The notes beneath the pieces were generated by a model. The model was not told where the DNA came from. It saw only the letters and a list, made by a program, of their open reading frames with translations, and did not search any database. Positions 7,541 to 16,607 of a stretch of DNA of 25,086 nt are shown here, in pieces; the stretch's first letter is position 1, and the number at the start of each line of letters is the position of its first letter. Location of the stretch: positions 1 to 25,086 of the forward strand of contig VGMK01000007.1 of the NCBI GenBank assembly GCA_016866375.1, in the 5' to 3' direction. A program made the position numbers and the translations under genes. Source of the DNA: Bacteroidota bacterium (GTDB lineage Bacteria > Bacteroidota > Bacteroidia > Flavobacteriales_D > Crocinitomicaceae).

Positions 7541-7577
7541 AAAGAGGGGGGGGCTGTGGTCATCCCCCTTTTTTTTT
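7541..7577. terminator. Terminator between convergent ssb copy 3 and barrel gene
   Basis: AAAGAGGGGG (7541-7550) can pair with CCCCC plus the T-run (7564-7573) around a roughly 13-base loop, and a run of at least nine T residues follows on the plus strand. The minus strand reads A-run, GGGGG, loop, C-run, TCTTTT, so it may also serve the convergent barrel gene, whose stop codon lies at its edge. Confidence 0.75.
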
Positions 7578-9003
7578 AATAATTCCGATAGTCATTCCAT
7601 AAATTACTTCTGAAACCGATCGATGGGAAAAATGAAAAACGCTGATAGGCAGAGTCGTATCGGAAATTAATTTCTGCGAACAGCTGGTACGTCTGGTAAA
7701 GTTGATAACCGATGAAATTTTGACTTCTCAAAAAATTATTTTTTTCTCCCTGGCCTATCTTATGGCCGTAATCATAAGGCCTATTGGTATAGGGTTGATA
7801 AACATCTCCGCCGTAACTTTTACCATCTTTATCAAATCCTTGAATTCCATAAGAGAAAAAGCTTTTAATGAGCCATCTCTTCCTTTGCCACTTTAATTCT
7901 CCCAAAATTTCGGCAAAATTTCCTCCGTAAGGATGAGAAAGGGTCGATCCCGCATGCGCATAGTTCTGCAAGGCGTTCAAATGCGCATAGGTATATGGGC
8001 GAACAGCATTTCCCTCAACGCGGTAGAAGAAATTTTCCTTGTTGATTTTAAATCTTCCTTTAATTCCAAGTTGAGCCCCATACTTATTGGCCCACCATCC
8101 GGATTTCTCTTTAATCTCAGATAAAAGAAATTCATCCACAGTAAGTTGACCGTATGCAGTATGTCCCTTCCATTTAGCAGAAAATGAGGCCCCTAGTAAC
8201 ACATTGTCGGATGAGCCAATCGCATATTCTTGCGGCCGGAAAAAAATTACAGGATTCAGGTACTCTAATTCATAACCTCGGTTCAATAACGTGTCTTTTG
8301 GCTGAAAAACAACGGTTTCAAAAATTCCAAGATTTAACCATTTTGTTACATTCCAACTCAGGTAATGTGTTGCCCCAAATTTATTATGCCAATTTTCTTG
8401 CAACTGTTCTTTAAAAAATTGATACATCACGAGGTACTCTACATGCCAAAAGCGTGCACTCATTTGAGCAAAAGGGTAAGGTTTCCCGTAATCACTTAAA
8501 AACAATGACCTGTTCCCTTCTCCGATAAAGTTTCTATCTAGACCTCCTTGAAAGTTAAAAATGTGGTTCGGGGTATACGATACTCTACCCAACAGGTTGT
8601 GTGAACCAATAATCTGACTGTTATTTCTTGAGTAGAAAAATGAGCGGGTATCCAGAAAATTTGTGTCGTTGTTGATTGTTGAAAAATTATATCCCACGCG
8701 TGCATACCATTTTGGCGAGATTGACAAATCGGTTTGAATTCCAAGTCCCACACGTGCATACGTGGCAGAAGGAAAATATTTATCATATGAAATAAGATTG
8801 TCAGCAGAAAATGTGGCACCGAGACACGGTGAAAATGGCGTATTACGATCTACTTGCGGTAAAATACTCGAGTGATTTGTATAACTTAATTTCACCGTAG
8901 AATCAGTTGGTAATTCTTCAATCAAATAATTAATTCGGCCTTGGCCAAAACAAGTGAAACATGGAATTAAAAGAAAAATAAAGAATCTAAAAATCATTGA
9001 CAT
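7576..9003 (-). CDS. Outer-membrane beta-barrel protein, Wzi (capsule assembly)/RemB-like, second paralogue
   Basis: 475 residues with an N-terminal signal peptide (FRFFIFLLIPCFTCFG, cut near residue 20) and alternating aromatic/polar strands typical of a barrel. Motifs I associate with the Wzi/RemB family are FQGGLDRNFIGEGNRSLFLSD (split here: FQGGLDRNFIG, then EGNRSLFLSDYG; residues 151-173) and YLNPVIFFRPQEYAIGSSDN with LLG (249-271). Wzi is a capsule-binding outer-membrane lectin in Escherichia coli; RemB takes part in gliding in Flavobacterium. Which role applies is unknown. The gene starts 17 bp inside the end of the upstream paralogue; M3 would also be an acceptable start and reduces the overlap to 11 bp. 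It is the last gene of the long mreC-led block. Confidence 0.78.
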   Translation of the reverse strand: MSMIFRFFIFLLIPCFTCFGQGRINYLIEELPTDSTVKLSYTNHSSILPQVDRNTPFSPCLGATFSADNLISYDKYFPSATYARVGLGIQTDLSISPKWYARVGYNFSTINNDTNFLDTRSFFYSRNNSQIIGSHNLLGRVSYTPNHIFNFQGGLDRNFIGEGNRSLFLSDYGKPYPFAQMSARFWHVEYLVMYQFFKEQLQENWHNKFGATHYLSWNVTKWLNLGIFETVVFQPKDTLLNRGYELEYLNPVIFFRPQEYAIGSSDNVLLGASFSAKWKGHTAYGQLTVDEFLLSEIKEKSGWWANKYGAQLGIKGRFKINKENFFYRVEGNAVRPYTYAHLNALQNYAHAGSTLSHPYGGNFAEILGELKWQRKRWLIKSFFSYGIQGFDKDGKSYGGDVYQPYTNRPYDYGHKIGQGEKNNFLRSQNFIGYQLYQTYQLFAEINFRYDSAYQRFSFFPSIGFRSNLWNDYRNY

Positions 9004-10546
9004 TATCTATTAATCCGGTTCTTATGCCAACCTGAAATAAAAGTGTATTTTTTCCTTGTTCCCACCACTCTTTTCGCAGTACGCATTGTCCATAAATGTT
9101 GATATTGAGTTTTTGATTAAAACGGTATCCAATCTCAAGTTTAGTATTGTTTAACAAGCCACTGTTTGTTGAATTTTGAAGTTGAACGGCCTGCAACTGG
9201 TGTAGACTATGATCTGAGAGTAAAAACAAATGAGTATTTACCCCTAAATAAATGCGATGGTATTCCCCGTGAACCCTACACAAGAACTCTTGAAATCTAT
9301 TTCCCATGATGTGTGCAATAGGCAGATTGTAATTTGAATAATTTGTTAAGCCGCTCGTACCCTCATACATATCCTTTGAAACGAAGTTGTACTCCAATTG
9401 AAGCAAGGTTCGAATGGGGATTTTGGGATTGAATCTAATGCCAATTTGTCCCGCAAATGATGAATTTATGGGTGTTACAAATTGTCCGTAAGTCCTAAAA
9501 GTTTTTGTGACCAACCAATCAAAGGATAAGCCATAGAAAGAATAAACCGCCTCGTTTGATGCAATTCTTGAAGAAAATGGTAAGGGACTAAACACCATGG
9601 GATGAGCAGCTTTTGTTGCTAAAGAATCCCCCATTTTCCATACCGTGCTTTCTGAAAAGTGAACGGATAATTTTTGATGAGGTCGCCACGTAACATGATT
9701 GACTCCAACGATTTTAGGTTGGTAATAGCCTTCGACTGTTGTGTATGTTTTTTTACGAACAAGATTGATAGACCTGGTTCGATAGAAATTCCACTCCCAT
9801 TTTTTCAAGAAAGTAAATTTGGTTCTGAAATATGGAGTGCCGACATGGTGATTTCCATAAAGTAGCGATCGGTATCCTGAACCAATAAATTGTTGGTTAT
9901 TTCCTGCGACAACACTAAAGGTTTTGAAAGGAGAATACACAAAGTGACCAACAGCAAAAGCATAATCGTATCCATATGTTTTAAAGGGTTTTGTTCTGGC
10001 GGCACCCGGAACCACTCCGTTCTGTTGATTATACCCGGTTGTAGAGGTATAATACTCGCCATAGGCATCGATGAAGTCTCTTTCGAAGCTACTGAAACGT
10101 GCTTGATTTTCGTAAAGAGCCGTTTGAAAAGAGAAATTTTTAAATAAGTCTGCTTGTATTTGAATTCCTCTGGTATTTTTATATAAGTAATTTCCTGAAG
10201 TATCTCCCATTTCTTTCCCTACAGAAAATTCACCTACAGGTGAAATAAAAACTTTAGCATCTCTAGAATCAACTTCAACGATGTGTTTTTTTAAAAGCCT
10301 TTCTGTAAATTTAGAACCCGAATTACTCTGGTCTCCTATCCTTTGGTGAAGGTCATATGCCTTTTCGATTTCCGGCAGAAAGCTACTTCCCACGAAGGAT
10401 ACTGATTCCATTGTGCTGTCAATTGACGGAATAAGACATTGATTATCTAAAAGCCTATCTCTATAATAGGTGGAAGATGGAATCAATCCTTGTTGGGCTT
10501 CAAGCCAACTAGGGAGAATAAATAGTCCTAATAGTAGTCTTTTCAT
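8987..10546 (-). CDS. Outer-membrane beta-barrel protein, Wzi/RemB-like, first paralogue
   Basis: 519 residues from the ATG at 10546: MKRLLLGLFILPSWLEAQQ is a clean signal peptide. The frame remains open nine codons upstream, but that would bury the signal sequence and lose the ATGA overlap with the cysQ stop (10543-10546). The barrel region has the family-like FSVVAGNNQQFIGSGYRSL and YGNHHVGTPYF (about 211-241), comparable to RNFIGEGNRSLFLSDYG in the next gene, and HPMVFSPLPF where the paralogue has NPVIFFRP. The N-terminal 100 residues are longer than in the paralogue and may form a periplasmic part. Likely an outer-membrane polysaccharide-binding or motility-associated protein; the family call rests on remembered motifs. 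Confidence 0.72.
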   Translation of the reverse strand: MKRLLLGLFILPSWLEAQQGLIPSSTYYRDRLLDNQCLIPSIDSTMESVSFVGSSFLPEIEKAYDLHQRIGDQSNSGSKFTERLLKKHIVEVDSRDAKVFISPVGEFSVGKEMGDTSGNYLYKNTRGIQIQADLFKNFSFQTALYENQARFSSFERDFIDAYGEYYTSTTGYNQQNGVVPGAARTKPFKTYGYDYAFAVGHFVYSPFKTFSVVAGNNQQFIGSGYRSLLYGNHHVGTPYFRTKFTFLKKWEWNFYRTRSINLVRKKTYTTVEGYYQPKIVGVNHVTWRPHQKLSVHFSESTVWKMGDSLATKAAHPMVFSPLPFSSRIASNEAVYSFYGLSFDWLVTKTFRTYGQFVTPINSSFAGQIGIRFNPKIPIRTLLQLEYNFVSKDMYEGTSGLTNYSNYNLPIAHIMGNRFQEFLCRVHGEYHRIYLGVNTHLFLLSDHSLHQLQAVQLQNSTNSGLLNNTKLEIGYRFNQKLNINIYGQCVLRKEWWEQGKNTLLFQVGIRTGLIDNVNDF

Positions 10547-11343
10547 GCCATGGCCATGCGTAAGGCTTTGCAACGTACTACGAAATAAGGGTTTAAAAGG
10601 TTTTCTTTATTGTAAACTAGCGGTGTTTTTTGCATATAATCGAGCACTTCTCCCCCTAAAGCTTCGATGATGGCTTGTCCTGCGGCAATATCCCACTCCA
10701 TGGTTGGGGCAAAACGGGGGTAAATATGTGCATCCCCTAATGCTAAGTCGTAGAATTTTAATGAAGAACCTTTCAATGCAAAGGTGATTTCTTTGAAGGA
10801 AGGCTCAAGTGTTTCAATTAAATAATTTAAGGGTCCGGTACCATGACGTCGCGAACCTATTAATTTCAAGGTAGATCCGATACGTTCTTCGCTAGGTATG
10901 CTTTGCCACTTGGTTGGATCTTCGATATTGTCGAAAGAGGAGATGAAAACTCCTTCGTTTTTACCTCCGAACAAAATTTTTTCTTGTACTGGGGAAGCAA
11001 TAATCCCGAATACAGCATTTCCTTCTATAATATGAGCAATGTTAACCGCAAATTCATCGTTTCTTCGGATGAACTCTTTGGTGCCATCAAGTGGATCAAT
11101 ACACCAAGACTCTTTCCACAACTTTCTTATTTCGTAAGGCAGGTGTGTTGATTCTTCTCCCGTTACGGGAATTCCCAAAGGATCTAATATGTTATGTATT
11201 GCCAAAGAAGAAGCCAGGTCAGCTTTGGTAAGAGGGGATCCGTCTTCTTTTATGATCGTTTCGAAATCTTCTTGGTATACCTTGCTTATTTCTTTACTGC
11301 CCGCAACAGCGGCCCTGAGCGCAATTGTATAGAGTTTTTTCAT
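10543..11343 (-). CDS. cysQ: 3'(2'),5'-bisphosphate nucleotidase CysQ
   Basis: A 266-residue member of the inositol monophosphatase superfamily that hydrolyses 3'-phosphoadenosine 5'-phosphate to AMP, recycling the by-product of sulfate and sulfotransfer metabolism. Metal-site motifs are all present: KEDGSPLTKADLASS, GEES at about 62-65, WCIDPLDGTKEFI (Asp-Pro-Leu-Asp-Gly-Thr) at about 80-92 and the C-terminal MEWDIAAGQAIIEALGGEV. It begins 3 bp after scoB and its TGA overlaps the ATG of the barrel gene (ATGA). The CysQ assignment rather than another IMPase rests on the KEFI and overall motif spacing. No sulfate-assimilation genes are nearby. Confidence 0.93.
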   Translation of the reverse strand: MKKLYTIALRAAVAGSKEISKVYQEDFETIIKEDGSPLTKADLASSLAIHNILDPLGIPVTGEESTHLPYEIRKLWKESWCIDPLDGTKEFIRRNDEFAVNIAHIIEGNAVFGIIASPVQEKILFGGKNEGVFISSFDNIEDPTKWQSIPSEERIGSTLKLIGSRRHGTGPLNYLIETLEPSFKEITFALKGSSLKFYDLALGDAHIYPRFAPTMEWDIAAGQAIIEALGGEVLDYMQKTPLVYNKENLLNPYFVVRCKALRMAMA

Positions 11344-11346
11344 TGA

Positions 11347-12003
11347 TTAAAGTACCATTTCAGGAACCTTCCGAGGAACAACTAAATCACCTTCTGTTTT
11401 AGCAATTATTTCCTCCACACTTACACTTGGTGCACGTTCGAGGAGATGAAATTTATTGTCTTTAATTTCTAAAACGGCTAATTCTGTTACGACCTTTTTA
11501 ACACAGCCCACTCCGGTTAATGGCAAGGTGCAATTTTTCAGAATTTTTGACTCTCCTGCTTTATTGCTGTGCATCATCGCCACAATAATATTATCAGCGG
11601 AAGCTACTAAATCCATGGCTCCCCCCATACCTTTAACCATTTTACCCGGAATTTTCCAGTTTGCGATATCGCCATTTTGGGAAACCTCCATGGCCCCCAA
11701 AACTGTTAATTGTACGTGTTGTCCACGAATCATAGCAAATGAGGTTGCGGAGTCAAAAAAAGCAGCGCCAGGACGAACTGTTATGGTTTGTTTACCTGCA
11801 TTGATTAAATCTGCATCCTCATCTCCGTCAAAGGGAAATGGACCCATGCCAAGCACTCCATTTTCAGATTGAAATTCCACTTCAATTCCATGTGGGATGT
11901 AATTGGCAACGAGTGTGGGGATTCCAATGCCAAGGTTAACGTACCATCCATCCTGAAGCTCTTGTGCAATTCTCTTTGCAATACCTATTTTGTCCAATGC
12001 CAT
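11347..12003 (-). CDS. scoB: 3-oxoacid CoA-transferase subunit B
   Basis: A 218-residue beta subunit of succinyl-CoA:3-oxoacid CoA-transferase, which moves CoA from succinyl-CoA to acetoacetate. Key motifs are YVNLGIGIPTLVANYI and FQSENGVLGMGPFP; Glu47 in SENG is the residue that forms the glutamyl-CoA intermediate in the family. PGKMVKGMGGAMDLVA and LPLTGVGCVKKVVTELAV follow. I chose the ATG at 12003: the frame is open a further 49 codons to 12150, but that stretch lies inside scoA and MALDKIGIAKRIA is the expected start. It follows the scoA stop by 4 bp. Confidence 0.95.
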   Translation of the reverse strand: MALDKIGIAKRIAQELQDGWYVNLGIGIPTLVANYIPHGIEVEFQSENGVLGMGPFPFDGDEDADLINAGKQTITVRPGAAFFDSATSFAMIRGQHVQLTVLGAMEVSQNGDIANWKIPGKMVKGMGGAMDLVASADNIIVAMMHSNKAGESKILKNCTLPLTGVGCVKKVVTELAVLEIKDNKFHLLERAPSVSVEEIIAKTEGDLVVPRKVPEMVL

Positions 12004-12007
12004 GACT

Positions 12008-12706
12008 TTAATTTTTTGTACGTACTGTGCGTTGTTCAATCCTTTTTTCAAATTGTATCCCTTGAAATATGCGTTGCACAAATATTCCTGGGGTATGAAT
12101 TTGATCTGGATGCAATGTACCAGCCGGCACCAATTCTTCAACTTCGGCAATGGTAATTTTGCCGGCCATTGCCATCATTGGATTGAAATTTCGTGCGGTT
12201 GCCTTAAAAATTAAGTTGCCCTCAGTGTCTCCTTTCCATGCTTTTACGATGGCAAAATCTGCTGTCAGAGCCGTCTCTAAAACATGTGGTTTCCCATTAA
12301 ATACTCGAACCTCCTTTCCTAAAGCCACTTCCGTACCGTAACCTGCAGGGGTGAAAAATGCAGGAATACCGGCCCCTCCTGCTCTGCAACGCTCTGCCAA
12401 ACTGCCTTGTGGAATGAGTTCCACTTCCAATTCGCCAGATAACATTTGCCGTTCGAATTCATCATTTTCTCCTACGTAACTGGAGATCATTTTTTTTATT
12501 TGCTTTGTTTTTAAGAGGAGTCCGAGACCAAAATCATCAACACCTGCATTGTTACTGATACAGGTGATATTTTTTATGCCCATCTTTACCAATTGCGCGA
12601 TTGAATTTTCAGGGATTCCACACAATCCAAAGCCACCGATCATTAGGGTCATTCCATCCTTAATGCCAATAAGTGCTTTATCAACTGAAGCAACTACTTT
12701 ATTCAT
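12008..12706 (-). CDS. scoA: 3-oxoacid CoA-transferase subunit A
   Basis: A 232-residue alpha subunit that pairs with ScoB. It shows the CoA-transferase I signature MIGGFGLCGIPENSI (22-36), ISNNAGVDDFGLGLLL, SYVGENDEFERQ, ELIPQGSLAERCRAGGAGI and FFTPAGYGTEVA. Together the pair activates acetoacetate with succinyl-CoA, feeding ketone bodies and branched-chain or fatty-acid breakdown products to acetoacetyl-CoA. The ATG shares one base with the stop of the upstream PBP gene (TAATG). The acyl-CoA context fits the ETF genes at 4395-6085, but the two loci are about 6 kb apart. Confidence 0.95.
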   Translation of the reverse strand: MNKVVASVDKALIGIKDGMTLMIGGFGLCGIPENSIAQLVKMGIKNITCISNNAGVDDFGLGLLLKTKQIKKMISSYVGENDEFERQMLSGELEVELIPQGSLAERCRAGGAGIPAFFTPAGYGTEVALGKEVRVFNGKPHVLETALTADFAIVKAWKGDTEGNLIFKATARNFNPMMAMAGKITIAEVEELVPAGTLHPDQIHTPGIFVQRIFQGIQFEKRIEQRTVRTKN

Positions 12707-15192
12707 TATTGAAAGGGAATTTCTGAATCATCCACAGCCTCTTCAACAAATTCTTGGTTACATGAATAAGTATCTGGGTCGTAATCAGGTGGTGGCGTAA
12801 AATCTCGGGTAGACAGCCCAACAACTGGGTCTTTATATGCTTTTTGCATGTAATAACCATAAATGGGAAGTGCCATGCGCCCACCTTGTCCCCAAGTCAT
12901 GTCCTTAAATCGAACGGAACGGTCTTCAGCCCCCACCCAAACACCAGTCACAAGCTCAGGAGTGATGCCTATAAACCACCCATCTGAGTTATTTTGGGTC
13001 GTTCCGGTTTTCCCTGCCGTGGGGGCGTAAATTCCACCCCAAGCATTCCCTCCGCGTAAGCTAGATCCAGTTCCTCCCTCCACGACGCCTTTCATCATTT
13101 TTAATATTTCATATGCTACAGAGGAATTTAAGGCTTGCTCTCTGTGTTCAGTAGCCTCGTAAATTACTTTGCCGTTGCGATCGGTTATCCGTTCAATTGT
13201 TGTTGGTCGAACATAAATACCATTATTTGGAAAAATACACTGTGCTGCAACTAATTCATACAAGGAGAGGTCCATACTTCCCAAACACATGGATGGAACC
13301 ACATCGTTTGGGTGTAGTTCGATTTCAGTTGTTTTCAATAATTTTTCAATTTGATAAGGTCCGCCGGTTTTTGCGATGGGGTTGAAAACGCCCATTCTTT
13401 TCATTACAGCGACAGTTGTGGGGTTTGATGACATTGCCAACCCACTTCTCATATTCGCAGCAGGCGATCCTTCGGGACAATATTTTCCAACCACTCTATT
13501 TTGAGGATCAACTAGGTCTATACAATACTCATCTGGTGAAAATGTTGAACATGGGTTAACCACTTTCATTGATAGGGCCGCTGCATAAACGAAGGGTTTA
13601 ATAGTAGAACCCACTTGTCTTTTGCCTTGTCGAACATGATCATATGCAAAATGTTTATAATTTGTTCCCCCAACCCAAGCACGAACAAAACCTGTTCTTG
13701 GGTCCATAGAAACAAGGCCTGCGTGTAAAAATGCTTTGTAATATTTAATCGAATCGTTGGGAGACATGGTGGTGTCTTTTTCTCCGTCCCATGTAAACAC
13801 ACGCATTTTGGTTGGAGTATTAAAATTTTCCTCGATTTCACTTTCAGAATACCCTAACTTACGAAGCTCCCTGTATCGATTTGTATTTTGTTTAGCTGAT
13901 GCTAAAATTGTTTTTACTGTACTAGAACCTACTTTGTTTGAAAATGGGTAATTTTTTAAACCTCTGTTATTTTGGTCGAACTTTTCCTGTAGTTGTTCTT
14001 TAAGGTGTTTTTCTACAGCATATTCGGCGTGGAGCTGTAAGTTAATATCAAGCGTAGTATAAATTTTTAAACCGTCGGTATAAATATTATACGGCTGACC
14101 GTCTTCACGAATGTATTTATATCCACCGTTTTCATTTTGAGTTGCGAGGAGTTCCTCTACTTCTATCCTTAAAGATTCTCTAAAGTAAGGTGCCATTCCT
14201 TCTTTGTGATCGAGTGGAGTATAAGTTGTAACTAAAGACTTTTTTGTTAATTTTTCATATTCTTCTTTGGAAAGAGGGTTCTGAATGGCCTCATTTCCTT
14301 CACTAGAGTTACGATACCATTGGAAGAGAACTTGGTTTCTTCTTTCAAGACAACGTAGAGAGTCTTTGGCCCTTGCAGCAACCACTTCTTGATCTGTAAC
14401 ACGTGAAGTTTTCTTTCCAGATTTGTGGGCGATTTCTATCCGGTAATCTTTAATTTTAAAAGAATATGGGTTATAAAGTGTTGGGTTTTTACACATTCCA
14501 ACTAAAGTTGCTGCCTCTTCTTTGGTAAGGGCTATTGGTTCTTTTCCAAAGTATATTTTGGAGGCATTTTTGATGCCGACAGCATTGTGAAGGAAGTCAA
14601 ATTGATTGAGGTACATGGTTATAATTTCTTCCTTTGTATAGCGCTCTTCTAATCTTACTGCGATAATATGTTCTTCTGCTTTTTCATCAAGTCGACCCAG
14701 TCCGATGGATTTTAGTATGCCCTTATTCGAATTCGTCACCTTACTATTTTGGCGTTTTTGAAGAGTAAATAATTGCTTCGCTAATTGTTGAGTAATTGTT
14801 GATGCGCCGCCCGAGGAACCAAATCCAGTTAACGCTCTGAGCAATGCTCGAAAGTCTACTCCTGAGTGTTTGAGGAATCGCTCGTCTTCTGTTGCAATGA
14901 GCGCATCAAGGACGTAAGGAGAAATTTCTTTATATTTAACACTGGTTCGGTTGACTTTCCAAAACTGCCCAATTATCGTGTCTTTTCCTCCCGGGAGTTT
15001 TGCTAAAACCAACGATGCTTGTAACTCAGGAGGGTTATCTAGCATCGATACAGGAGGCAAATCATCCTCGGGTTGAAATAATATCAGCCCGCTAGCAAAT
15101 AAAAAAAGCGAAAGCGAAATAAGCCAAAAAATAGAAGTAAAATATATTTTTTCCTTTTTAGTTAATTCATGAGACGCTTTAGCTTTTTTCAT
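12706..15192 (-). CDS. Bifunctional class A penicillin-binding protein (PBP1A-like)
   Basis: 828 residues with a cytoplasmic tail and one transmembrane segment at about 18-39. The glycosyltransferase (GT51) domain has ATEDERFLKHSGVDF (catalytic Glu102), GGASTITQQLAKQLF (128-142) and RYTKEEIITMYLNQ. The transpeptidase domain has Ser529-x-x-Lys532 in GSTIKPFVYA, SSNP as the SxN motif and Lys728-Thr-Gly in GKTGTTQNNSDGWF. It polymerises and cross-links peptidoglycan at the inner membrane. Length is normal. It lies 17 bp after rodA, so it is probably co-transcribed with the elongation genes. The acidic C-terminus ends DDSEIPFQ. Confidence 0.95.
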   Translation of the reverse strand: MKKAKASHELTKKEKIYFTSIFWLISLSLFLFASGLILFQPEDDLPPVSMLDNPPELQASLVLAKLPGGKDTIIGQFWKVNRTSVKYKEISPYVLDALIATEDERFLKHSGVDFRALLRALTGFGSSGGASTITQQLAKQLFTLQKRQNSKVTNSNKGILKSIGLGRLDEKAEEHIIAVRLEERYTKEEIITMYLNQFDFLHNAVGIKNASKIYFGKEPIALTKEEAATLVGMCKNPTLYNPYSFKIKDYRIEIAHKSGKKTSRVTDQEVVAARAKDSLRCLERRNQVLFQWYRNSSEGNEAIQNPLSKEEYEKLTKKSLVTTYTPLDHKEGMAPYFRESLRIEVEELLATQNENGGYKYIREDGQPYNIYTDGLKIYTTLDINLQLHAEYAVEKHLKEQLQEKFDQNNRGLKNYPFSNKVGSSTVKTILASAKQNTNRYRELRKLGYSESEIEENFNTPTKMRVFTWDGEKDTTMSPNDSIKYYKAFLHAGLVSMDPRTGFVRAWVGGTNYKHFAYDHVRQGKRQVGSTIKPFVYAAALSMKVVNPCSTFSPDEYCIDLVDPQNRVVGKYCPEGSPAANMRSGLAMSSNPTTVAVMKRMGVFNPIAKTGGPYQIEKLLKTTEIELHPNDVVPSMCLGSMDLSLYELVAAQCIFPNNGIYVRPTTIERITDRNGKVIYEATEHREQALNSSVAYEILKMMKGVVEGGTGSSLRGGNAWGGIYAPTAGKTGTTQNNSDGWFIGITPELVTGVWVGAEDRSVRFKDMTWGQGGRMALPIYGYYMQKAYKDPVVGLSTRDFTPPPDYDPDTYSCNQEFVEEAVDDSEIPFQ

Positions 15193-15209
15193 AGAGTTAA
15201 AATTAATAA

Positions 15210-16607
15210 TTATCTCAATACGTCTTTACGTTGGCTGTCGAGTTTCAAAAGAATGAACATCATCACGGAAAAAGACATAATTGAGGACCCCCCATAACTA
15301 AAAAATGGTAAGGGTATTCCAATCACAGGTGCAAAACCAATATTCATACCTATGTTAATTGCAAAGTGATAAAAAAGGATCATAGCAACAGAGTAGGCAT
15401 AAATTCTATTGAATGCTGACCGTTGTCTTTCTGCAATAAATACAATTCGAATTAGCATAAATACGTATAGGGTTATTAGCAGAATTACACCCAAAAAGCC
15501 CCACTCTTCAGCAAACGGACAAAAAATGAAATCTGTTTCTGACTCTGGAACATGGTTTGATTCCACACTCGATACGGATGCATTTTTATATCCTTTTCCT
15601 GCCCAGCCCCCTGATCCTACGGCAGACATAGCCCTATTTCTATTGTAATCCTTACCGTTCGGATCTTCCTTCAGCCCCAGAAATAATTCAATACGATCCC
15701 TTTGGTGGGGAGCTAAGCTATTAAAAGCCTTTCCAACGCTAAAAGATAAGCCTCCTAATAAACTAAAACCTAATAGTATTATGAGCATCATTCTACCCTT
15801 TTCTCTCTTATTACCAAATTGTTGAATAAAAAGAATAGCGATAACGGATATAATTGCTAAAAATAGAATAACACCCATGGATCCGTTTATAGACTTTTCA
15901 GAGAACCACAATTTTAAAGACAAGTTAGATAGTAAAAGTGTTACAATACTGATGAAAATTATTACGAATAAAATAGGGATAAAGTGAGTTCCTACCCAAG
16001 TTTGTTTAAACTTAAAACGAGGGTAAGTATTGATGAATTTTAAAATTATTGGGTCAAAAGTTAGTCCTTCACGGTACATCACGAATAAAAATGAAGTAAA
16101 AACAATGAAAGTTCCGGCATCTGGCTGAAGTAAAATTAGAATCATAGGACCCAACAGGATGAGGATGGCAAACATCACATTGGAAGTGGTTAATTGTTTA
16201 ATGTTTAATTCGCTGATATATCTTGCCAATAGTAGTGCAGATGAAATCTTGGCAAATTCTGCGGGTTGAATACCCAGATTGGCAACCCCAATCCATGCAC
16301 GGGCGCCGTTGATTGGAGGCATAAACAATACAAGAATCAATAAGAACAATGTGAATAAATAAATGGGGAAGGCATATTTTCGGAAAATATCCGAATCAAT
16401 TAAAAATATTATTAACCCTAAAAACAGCGATACGGATATCCAAATAATTTGCTTTCCGTATTGTTTTTCAATGTCAAATAACGATGGATGTTCTTGGGTG
16501 AAGGCAACAGAATAAATAGTCGCCAATCCCATACAAACCATTATTAAAAAAGTAATGAATAAGGGCCAATCTATATCTCCAAAAAGTTTATCATCTTTTC
16601 TCATCAT
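15210..16607 (-). CDS. rodA: Rod-shape-determining peptidoglycan polymerase RodA (SEDS family)
   Basis: 465 residues, about ten transmembrane segments. SEDS features are NGARAWIGVANLGIQPAEFAK (split: NGARAWIGVA / LGIQPAEFAK), LLQPDAGTFIVF with the functionally important Asp, SVESNHVPESETDFIF and the C-terminal GFAPVIGIPLPFFSYGGSS. It polymerises glycan strands with its partner PBP2, encoded just upstream. The start overlaps the mrdA stop as ATGATGA. The sequence AAGGAGGTGA lies immediately before it: spacing to the first ATG is 3 bases, to the second (16604) 6 bases, so the second ATG may be the real start. Such a strong Shine-Dalgarno match is rare in this window. Confidence 0.95.
   Translation of the reverse strand: MMRKDDKLFGDIDWPLFITFLIMVCMGLATIYSVAFTQEHPSLFDIEKQYGKQIIWISVSLFLGLIIFLIDSDIFRKYAFPIYLFTLFLLILVLFMPPINGARAWIGVANLGIQPAEFAKISSALLLARYISELNIKQLTTSNVMFAILILLGPMILILLQPDAGTFIVFTSFLFVMYREGLTFDPIILKFINTYPRFKFKQTWVGTHFIPILFVIIFISIVTLLLSNLSLKLWFSEKSINGSMGVILFLAIISVIAILFIQQFGNKREKGRMMLIILLGFSLLGGLSFSVGKAFNSLAPHQRDRIELFLGLKEDPNGKDYNRNRAMSAVGSGGWAGKGYKNASVSSVESNHVPESETDFIFCPFAEEWGFLGVILLITLYVFMLIRIVFIAERQRSAFNRIYAYSVAMILFYHFAINIGMNIGFAPVIGIPLPFFSYGGSSIMSFSVMMFILLKLDSQRKDVLR

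Noticed and set aside
8184..8414. Plus-strand open frames inside the two barrel genes
   Set aside because: They are shadows of the minus-strand coding sequence, with no start context or recognisable product.
11347..12150. Long N-terminal extension of scoB
   Set aside because: The extra 49 codons lie inside scoA in another frame, and family members begin at MALDKIG-like sequence (12003).
12706..12730. PBP1A ends with an acidic DDSEIPFQ, resembling the SSB C-terminal tip (DDDIPF) that the three SSBs lack
   Set aside because: Probably coincidence: the extra Gln, the position after a transpeptidase domain and its extracytoplasmic side make an SSB-tip role implausible.
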